The notes below the pieces were generated by a model, which ran no database searches, was not told the origin of the DNA, and saw only the letters and a program-made list of their open reading frames with translations. DNA of 9,280 nt from Pseudomonadota bacterium (GTDB lineage Bacteria; Pseudomonadota; Alphaproteobacteria; Ferrovibrionales; Ferrovibrionaceae): positions 1 to 9,280 of the forward strand of contig JAEYSS010000140.1 of the NCBI GenBank assembly GCA_023434425.1. The letters run 5' to 3'. Of the stretch, positions 4,349 through 9,280 are shown one piece after another (the first letter of the stretch is position 1; each line of letters opens with the position of its first letter). The translations under genes were made by a program, and so were the position numbers.

Positions 4349-5653
4349 ACCGCGTCGCTCGACAGGCTGCGCGAGCGGCTCGGCCCGCATCTGAGCGCGG
4401 CCGACGAACCGGCCGGCCGCGTGCGGCTGCAGACCCTGGTCCTGCTGCGCTGGATCGCGATCATCGGCCAGCTTCTGGCGATCCTGTTTGTTCATTTCGG
4501 TCTGAATTTCAAACTGCCGCTTCTGCCCGCACTGGGCGTCGTTGGCATCTCGGCCTTGCTCAATATCATACTGTTTGTCGTCTATCCGACGGCGAAGCGT
4601 TTGAGCGAGCTGGGGGCGGCGCTCTATCTTGCGTTCGATCTGGTCCAGCTCTGCATCCTGCTGTTTCTCACCGGCGGTATCGACAATCCGTTCACCGTGC
4701 TGATCCTGGTGCCGGTTACAGTCTCCGCTACCATTCTCACCCTGCGCTCCACCGCGATGCTCGGCATGCTGGCATTCGCGCTGACGGTGGCGATTACCAT
4801 CTGGCATTTTCCGCTGCCCTGGAGTGACCCGGCCGAGGTGCTGCAGCCGGAGCTGCTGCAGTGGGGCAACCTGATCGCGCTGGTGCTCGGTACGTTGTTC
4901 ATCGCCGCCTATGCCTGGCAGGTGGCGGAAGAGGCGCGCCGCATGTCGGATGCTCTGGCCGCCACGCAGATGGCGCTGGCCCGCGAACAGCAGGTGTCGG
5001 CGCTGGGCGGCCTGGCAGCGGCGGCAGCACATGAACTGGGTTCGCCGCTGGGCACGATTGCCGTGGTGGTGAAGGAGATCGGCCGCGACCTGCCGTCCGA
5101 GCATGGGTTGTCCGAGGATATCGCGCTCCTTCAGAGTCAGGTGGATCGCTGCAGGGAAATCCTCGCCCGGCTGTCGCGCCGTCCTTCGGCGACATCCGAT
5201 CCCGAAGCCTTTGCCGATCTCGGCATTGCCAACATGATGGAAATGGTGGCGCTGCCCTGGCGGCGCGACGGCATCGCCTTTGCCGTGCGACTGATCGGCA
5301 CCGGTGCGCCGCCGCTGCTGCCGCGCCGGCCTGAAATCCTGCACGGTCTGGGCAACCTGATGCAGAATGCGATGGAATTCGCTCGCAGCAGCGTGGAGGT
5401 CGAGGTCGACTGGGACGACAGGCTAATCCGCCTGCGCATCCTGGATGACGGACCGGGCTTGAATGTCGACATCCTATCGGCGCTGGGCGAGCCGTACGTG
5501 ACCAGCCGGCACGACAGCGGCGGTATGGGACTGGGTGTATTCATTGCCATGAATCTGCTGCGCCGCAGCGGGGCTTCGGTGGCCTTCGCCAACCGGCCGG
5601 CTGGCGGCGGCACCCAGGTGGAAGTGAACTGGCCGCGTCAACTGGGCCGATAG
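4346..5653 (+). CDS. regB: RegB/PrrB/ActS-type redox sensor histidine kinase
   Basis: This 435-residue inner-membrane kinase senses redox or quinone state and phosphorylates RegA. The N-terminal half is membrane-embedded: hydrophobic segments at about 29-50, 58-80, 90-109, 115-132, 137-155 and 174-192. GGIDNPF (110-116) in a loop matches the quinone-binding heptad of RegB (consensus GGxxNPF). The H-box ALGGLAAAAAHELGSPLGTI (219-238) holds the phosphoacceptor His229. Cys269 in QVDRCREIL corresponds to the redox-active cysteine (Cys265) of Rhodobacter RegB. The ATPase domain has an N-box NLMQNAMEFA (337-346), G1 DDGPGL (367-372) and G2 SGGMGLGVFIAM (391-402). Both known sensing elements are therefore present. 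It overlaps zwf and is 18 bp before regA. The usual neighbours in Rhodobacter (senC, hvrA) are absent. Confidence 0.95.
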   Translation: MTASLDRLRERLGPHLSAADEPAGRVRLQTLVLLRWIAIIGQLLAILFVHFGLNFKLPLLPALGVVGISALLNIILFVVYPTAKRLSELGAALYLAFDLVQLCILLFLTGGIDNPFTVLILVPVTVSATILTLRSTAMLGMLAFALTVAITIWHFPLPWSDPAEVLQPELLQWGNLIALVLGTLFIAAYAWQVAEEARRMSDALAATQMALAREQQVSALGGLAAAAAHELGSPLGTIAVVVKEIGRDLPSEHGLSEDIALLQSQVDRCREILARLSRRPSATSDPEAFADLGIANMMEMVALPWRRDGIAFAVRLIGTGAPPLLPRRPEILHGLGNLMQNAMEFARSSVEVEVDWDDRLIRLRILDDGPGLNVDILSALGEPYVTSRHDSGGMGLGVFIAMNLLRRSGASVAFANRPAGGGTQVEVNWPRQLGR

Positions 5654-5671
5654 CACGGCGAGGGTTGCGCC

Positions 5672-6226
5672 GTGGCTCCGCTGCGGTACATTGCCGTCAT
5701 GACCGATATGACCTTGCTGATCGTCGATGACGATGAACCGCTGCGCCTGCGCCTGGCGCGCGCCATGGAGAAGCGCGGCTACGTCGTGCAGACCGCGGAA
5801 TCGGTTGCTATCGGCATCCAGATGGCTCGCGCCAAGCCGCCGGCCTATGCGGTGGTCGATCTGAAACTGGGCGACGGCAACGGACTGGATGTCGTCACCG
5901 CCATCCGCCAGGTACGGCAGGATGCCCGCGTCGTGATGCTGACGGGCTACGGAAATATCGCCACCGCTGTCGCCGCCGTGAAAGCGGGCGCCGCCGACTA
6001 TCTGCCCAAGCCTGCCGATGCCGACGACGTGGATCGTGCGCTGCGCGTGGGCAATGCGGCGCATCCGGCCCCGCCGGACGAGCCGATGTCGGCCGAGCGG
6101 GTACGCTGGGAACATATCCAGCGTGTGTTCGAACTCTGCGACCGCAATGTGTCGGAGACGGCGCGCCGGCTGAAGATGCATCGCCGCACCCTGCAGCGCA
6201 TCCTCGCCAAACGCTCGCCGCAATAA
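5672..6226 (+). CDS. regA: RegA/PrrA/ActR-type response regulator
   Basis: The cytoplasmic partner of RegB, a DNA-binding global regulator of redox-linked genes (respiration, carbon and nitrogen fixation, or photosynthesis, depending on species). The receiver domain has LIVDDDEPLRLRL (16-28), phosphoacceptor Asp63 in AYAVVDLKLGDGNGLDVV, Thr91 in VVMLTGYGNIATAVAAVKAGA, and Lys113 in YLPKPADADDV. A short proline-containing linker leads to a Fis-like helix-turn-helix, RWEHIQRVFELC then DRNVSETARRLKMHRRTLQR (145-176), near-invariant in RegA orthologues. Two starts are possible. GTG at 5672 (184 residues) has GAGGG seven bases upstream and is used here; ATG at 5699 gives a 175-residue protein (MTDMTLLIVDDD) but no good ribosome binding site. 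The phosphatase gene follows after 3 bp. Confidence 0.95.
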   Translation: MAPLRYIAVMTDMTLLIVDDDEPLRLRLARAMEKRGYVVQTAESVAIGIQMARAKPPAYAVVDLKLGDGNGLDVVTAIRQVRQDARVVMLTGYGNIATAVAAVKAGAADYLPKPADADDVDRALRVGNAAHPAPPDEPMSAERVRWEHIQRVFELCDRNVSETARRLKMHRRTLQRILAKRSPQ

Positions 6227-6229
6227 TCC

Positions 6230-6946
6230 ATGCTGATCGAGGAGGCCCGGCTGCCGCCCGGACTCCGTGTCTACGCCATCGGCGATATCCATGGCCGTGC
6301 CGATCTGCTGGATCAGTTGCATAACAAGATCGAAGCCGATCTCGATACGGCTCCAGAGCAAACCGTCATTGTGTATCTGGGCGACTATGTCGATCGCGGC
6401 GCAGATTCGTATGGCGTGATCGAGCGTTTGACGCGCCCGCGTTTCCCCAATGTCGAAACGGTCGCGCTGCTTGGCAACCACGAAGACATGCTGCTGCAGT
6501 TTATGGACGCGCCCTATGGCGCTTCGTTGTGGCTTAGCAACGGCGGCGATGCCACGCTGGCGAGTTACAAGGTAAAGGTGCCGGCGTCGTTCGACGACTT
6601 TCTGTTGACCCAGCGTGCCCTGCTCGGCGCCATGCCGCGGCATCATAAGCAGTTCCTCAGCAGTCTGCCGGAGCAGGTACAGTATGGCGACTACCTGTTC
6701 GTCCATGCCGGGATCAGGCCAGGTCTGCCGCTCGACCGGCAAAGCCGCGAACACATGATCTGGATCCGCGATGTCTTCCTCAATTCCGAGGTCGATCACG
6801 GGCTGATCGTGGTGCATGGCCATACCATCGTGCATGACGTCGAATGGCTGCCCAACCGCATTGGCGTCGATACCGGTGCCTATACCACCGGGCGGTTGAC
6901 GGCCCTGGTGCTGGAAGGGGCGGAACGCCGCCTGCTGCAGACCTGA
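6230..6946 (+). CDS. PPP-type metallophosphoesterase (serine/threonine phosphatase-like)
   Basis: A 238-residue calcineurin-like phosphoesterase of the PPP branch, related to lambda phosphatase, PrpA/PrpB and ApaH. The metal ligands are complete: GDIHGR (18-23; Asp19, His21), GDYVDRG (51-57; Asp52, Asp55, Arg56), GNHED (82-86; Asn83, His84), FVHAGIRPG (157-165; His159) and VVHGHTI (194-200; His196 or His198). It should be an active di-metal phosphatase. The substrate is unknown: phosphoproteins, dinucleoside polyphosphates and small phosphoesters are all possible. ATG lies 3 bp after the regA stop with no Shine-Dalgarno before it, so translational coupling to regA is likely. A GAGGAGG at 6239-6245 falls inside codons 4-6 and has no in-frame start at a suitable distance. 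Its place between regA and hldE invites, but does not prove, a role in signalling or heptose metabolism. Confidence 0.9.
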   Translation: MLIEEARLPPGLRVYAIGDIHGRADLLDQLHNKIEADLDTAPEQTVIVYLGDYVDRGADSYGVIERLTRPRFPNVETVALLGNHEDMLLQFMDAPYGASLWLSNGGDATLASYKVKVPASFDDFLLTQRALLGAMPRHHKQFLSSLPEQVQYGDYLFVHAGIRPGLPLDRQSREHMIWIRDVFLNSEVDHGLIVVHGHTIVHDVEWLPNRIGVDTGAYTTGRLTALVLEGAERRLLQT

Positions 6947-6951
6947 AAATC

Positions 6952-6974
6952 CCTTTAAAGGCTGGCGTTTAAAC
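6952..6974. repeat. Two AT-centred palindromes before hldE
   Basis: CCTTTAAAGG (6952-6961) and GTTTAAAC (6967-6974) are both perfect palindromes with centres 14 bp apart, in the only non-coding gap between the phosphatase gene and hldE. They could be part of an hldE promoter or an operator. I see no convincing -35/-10 pair, so function is open. Confidence 0.35.
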
Positions 6975-6997
6975 CCCTTCCGGTGTATCGAAAAGCC

Positions 6998-8455
6998 ATG
7001 TCCGATTTCACTGCCGATGCCGCCGATTTCACCGCCGCCCGCGTGCTGGTGGTGGGCGACGTGATGCTCGACCGCTTCGTTTATGGTGGGGTCGATCGCA
7101 TTTCGCCCGAGGCGCCGATTCCGGTGATGCGGATCGAGCGCGAGATCGTCATGCCCGGCGGTGCCGGCAATGTGGCGCGTAATCTGGCCGCGCTCGGCGC
7201 GAAGGTCGCGTTGCTCGGCCTGGCAGGTGATGACCCCGCCGCCGACCAGCTGAACGAGGTGCTGGCGCTCGAGCCCGGCATCGAAGCGCATCTGATGATC
7301 GACCAGACATGGCACACCATTGAGAAGACCCGCTTCATCGGCAGCCGGCAGCAGCTCCTGCGTGTCGACCGCGAAAGCACCGCACAGCCATCTGACGATG
7401 CCGTCGATGCCCTGATCAAGGCTGCGTTGGACGCGCTGGCGGCGAATGCCGTGCTGGTGCTGTCGGATTACGCCAAGGGCGCGGTCGGCGACCGCGTGTT
7501 GGCCAAACTGGTCAAAGCCGCCGCCAAGGCCGGCAAGCCGATCATTGTCGATCCCAAGGGCAGCGATTACCGCCGCTACAAGGGCGCGACGCTGGTGACG
7601 CCGAATCGCGCCGAAGCGGCACTGGCGACCGGCGAAAGCTGCGCCGACGACGACAGCGCCGTGGCGGCGGCCCGCAAGCTGGTGAATGACGCCGGCATCG
7701 CCAATGTGCTGGTGACGCGCGGTGGCGCCGGGATGACGCTTGTTCAAGGTAAAGACGGTCTCCCGCTTCACCTCAAGGCCGAGGCGCGCGAAGTTTTCGA
7801 TGTGTCCGGCGCCGGCGACACTGTCGTGGCGACAATTGCTGCGGCGCTGGCCGTCCGCCGTCCGCTGCCGCAGGCCGCCCGCCTTGCCAATGCGGCTGCC
7901 GGCATCGTGGTGGGCAAGATCGGCACCGCGGTGGTGCATCCCGAGGAATTGCGGCTGGCCTTGCATATGCCGGATCCGCACGGTATCGAGGCCAAAGTGG
8001 CGACGGCGCAGCAGGCATCGGAGCGCGTGGCGTTGTGGCGCAGCCGCGGCGACCGTATCGGCTTCACCAATGGCGTCTTCGACCTGCTTCATCCCGGCCA
8101 TCTGGCGCTGCTGTCGGACGTGCGCGCGCAATGCGACCGGTTGATTGTCGCCATCAACGCCGACGCTTCCGTGAAAAAGCTGAAAGGGCCGGCCCGTCCG
8201 GTGCAGGATGAGCGCCATCGCGCGCAGATTCTGGCCGCTTTGGGTCTGGTCGATCTGGTCGTGATCTTCTCTGACAATACGCCGGAGCCGCTGCTCGAAC
8301 TGCTCAAGCCCGACCTTCTGGTGAAGGGTGGCGACTATACGGTCGACCAGGTGGTGGGCGCCGATCTCGTGCGCGCCTATGGCGGCGAGGTGAAAGTGTC
8401 GCACCATGTCGCCGGGCAGAGCACCACGGCGACCATCAAGAAGCTGCAAAGCTGA
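6998..8455 (+). CDS. hldE: Bifunctional heptose-7-phosphate kinase / heptose-1-phosphate adenylyltransferase
   Basis: HldE carries out two steps of ADP-L-glycero-D-manno-heptose synthesis for the lipopolysaccharide inner core: phosphorylation of heptose 7-phosphate at C1, and adenylylation of heptose 1-phosphate. The 485 residues hold both domains. The N-terminal PfkB/ribokinase domain has VLVVGDVMLDRFVYG (16-30), RISPEAPIPV (34-43), MPGGAGNVARNLAALG (52-67), VDPKG (184-188), TPNRAE (201-206) and DVSGAGDT (268-275), with catalytic base Asp274. The C-terminal nucleotidyltransferase domain starts near 350 with TNGVFDLLHPGH (357-368), carrying the HxGH-type motif, then LVKGGDY (441-447) and GQSTT near the end. 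ATG at 6998 is preferred over GTG at 6983; neither has a strong ribosome binding site. In most organisms GmhA, GmhB and HldD complete the path; none is in view. A further gene starts 7 bp downstream. Confidence 0.96.
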   Translation: MSDFTADAADFTAARVLVVGDVMLDRFVYGGVDRISPEAPIPVMRIEREIVMPGGAGNVARNLAALGAKVALLGLAGDDPAADQLNEVLALEPGIEAHLMIDQTWHTIEKTRFIGSRQQLLRVDRESTAQPSDDAVDALIKAALDALAANAVLVLSDYAKGAVGDRVLAKLVKAAAKAGKPIIVDPKGSDYRRYKGATLVTPNRAEAALATGESCADDDSAVAAARKLVNDAGIANVLVTRGGAGMTLVQGKDGLPLHLKAEAREVFDVSGAGDTVVATIAAALAVRRPLPQAARLANAAAGIVVGKIGTAVVHPEELRLALHMPDPHGIEAKVATAQQASERVALWRSRGDRIGFTNGVFDLLHPGHLALLSDVRAQCDRLIVAINADASVKKLKGPARPVQDERHRAQILAALGLVDLVVIFSDNTPEPLLELLKPDLLVKGGDYTVDQVVGADLVRAYGGEVKVSHHVAGQSTTATIKKLQS

Positions 8456-8462
8456 GCGCGCG

Positions 8463-9280
8463 ATGACGCGGCCAGATGTCGACGTCGCGATCCTCGGCGG
8501 CGGCATTGCCGGCCTCTGGCTGCTGGCGCGACTGAAACGCGCCGGCTATTCGGCGCTGCTGATCGAAAGCGAGGCCCTGGGCGCCGGGCAGACGCTCGCC
8601 TCGCAGGGCATCATCCATGGCGGGCTGAAATATGCCATCGACCTCAAGCTCGGGCAGGACAGCGCGGCGCTGGCCGATATGCCGGCACGCTGGCGGGCTG
8701 CGCTGAACGGCACCGGTGAAATCGACCTGCGTGGCGCCAGGCTGGCCGCCGAAAGTCATCTGTTCTGGGCGCGGCGTACGCTGGCCAGCCGGGTCGCCGG
8801 CTTCTTCGGCAGCAAGCTGCTGCGCGGTCGTGTCGATGCTCTGGATCCATCCGAGTGGCCGGAGGCACTACGCGATCCCGACCAAGTCGGTGCGGTCTAT
8901 GCGCTGGACGAATGCGTCCTCGATACATCGTCACTGGTGTCGGCACTGGCGCAGCTGCATGGCCACTGTATCAAGGCCGGCCGGGCACAGGTCACCGACC
9001 GCGCCGATCATGTCGCTCTGGACGTCGCGGGCCGCAGTCTGACGGCCGGCCATCTGGTCTCAGCCGCAGGTGCGGGCAATGAAGCACTGCTGCCGCAACT
9101 CGACCTGCCGCCACAGGCCGCACAGCGCCGCCCGCTGCATCAGGTTCTGGTCGGCAATGCACCGGCGCCGCTCTGGGCGCATTGCTTCGACACCAGCGAC
9201 AAGCCGCGCGTCACCATCACGACGCATCGCCTGCAGGACGGTACACTGGTCTGGAATGTCGGCGGCCTGATCGCCGAGAA
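8463..9280 (+). CDS. FAD-dependent oxidoreductase of the DAO/GlpD-like type, 3' end missing
   Basis: Open from ATG 8463 to the window end: 272 full codons with no stop. The N-terminus TRPDVDVAILGGGIAGLWLL (2-21) is a GxGxxG Rossmann motif for FAD binding, with the acidic end of the second strand at LLIESEALGAGQT (32-44). Next comes SQGIIHGGLKYAI (47-59), which resembles the segment after the FAD site in DAO-fold enzymes such as glycerol-3-phosphate dehydrogenase and L-2-hydroxyglutarate oxidase. HLVSAAGAGNEALLPQL (about 195-211) fits the second FAD-contact region, where the family usually has AxGxW-like residues. It likely oxidises a small hydroxy or amino acid; the substrate is unknown and the substrate domain is only partly visible. 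The 7-bp gap from hldE with no terminator indicates cotranscription. Confidence 0.82.
   Translation, partial: MTRPDVDVAILGGGIAGLWLLARLKRAGYSALLIESEALGAGQTLASQGIIHGGLKYAIDLKLGQDSAALADMPARWRAALNGTGEIDLRGARLAAESHLFWARRTLASRVAGFFGSKLLRGRVDALDPSEWPEALRDPDQVGAVYALDECVLDTSSLVSALAQLHGHCIKAGRAQVTDRADHVALDVAGRSLTAGHLVSAAGAGNEALLPQLDLPPQAAQRRPLHQVLVGNAPAPLWAHCFDTSDKPRVTITTHRLQDGTLVWNVGGLIAE

Noticed and set aside
4262..5344. A 360-codon minus-strand frame opposite regB.
   Set aside because: Composition is Gln/His/Arg-rich and domain-free, and regB on the other strand is unmistakable.
6239..6245. GAGGAGG as the ribosome binding site of a later start for the phosphatase gene.
   Set aside because: No in-frame ATG, GTG or TTG follows at a suitable distance, and starting later would cut into the GDIHGR metal motif.
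5474..8506. A 1010-codon open frame on the minus strand opposite regB, regA, the phosphatase and hldE.
   Set aside because: It runs antisense to four strongly conserved genes, its translation is rich in His, Gln and Arg with no recognisable domain, and such long open antisense frames are common in GC-rich genomes with strong third-position bias.

Overview
The window looks like a GC-rich alphaproteobacterial chromosome. It carries a GcrA cell-cycle regulator (a protein essentially restricted to Alphaproteobacteria), a RegB/RegA (PrrBA/ActSR) redox two-component pair, and a bifunctional HldE that implies heptose-containing lipopolysaccharide. I cannot name the genus. There are no insertion sequences, tRNAs, rRNAs, phage genes or CRISPR arrays, and coding density is high.

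Left block (1-1156): a DUF899-type gene leaves the window on the minus strand. Facing away from it is a MarR-family regulator, followed by a PhnB-like VOC protein. The 59 bp between the two divergent starts hold a perfect 12-bp palindrome inside the spacer of a near-consensus promoter. That promoter would make the marR transcript leaderless. A symmetric hairpin with A and T tracts (1178-1213) ends this block and also serves the convergent gcrA.

Middle (1236-1921): gcrA is on the minus strand. The 155 bp between gcrA and the divergent downstream cluster is the most interesting DNA here. It has two perfect 9-bp DnaA boxes in the same orientation 64 bp apart, three GANTC (CcrM methylation) sites within 71 bp, an inverted repeat around one DnaA box, and a second inverted repeat abutting the gcrA start codon. 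In Caulobacter DnaA activates gcrA, and GcrA acts at methylated GANTC promoters, so this reads as a compact cell-cycle control region.

Right block (1922-9280): seven co-directional, tightly packed genes that are probably one operon or a few overlapping units. In order they are a phytanoyl-CoA-dioxygenase-like protein, zwf (glucose-6-phosphate dehydrogenase), regB, regA, a PPP-type metallophosphatase, hldE, and an FAD-dependent oxidoreductase cut by the window end. zwf and regB overlap as TGATG. Zwf feeds the pentose phosphate pathway and supplies NADPH; RegBA senses redox or quinone state; HldE draws on sedoheptulose 7-phosphate, a pentose phosphate intermediate. The cluster may therefore link redox state and sugar phosphate supply to envelope synthesis, but that link is inference. 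I found no wholly new system. The unusual content is regulatory: the gcrA control region, the leaderless marR promoter, and the gene order.
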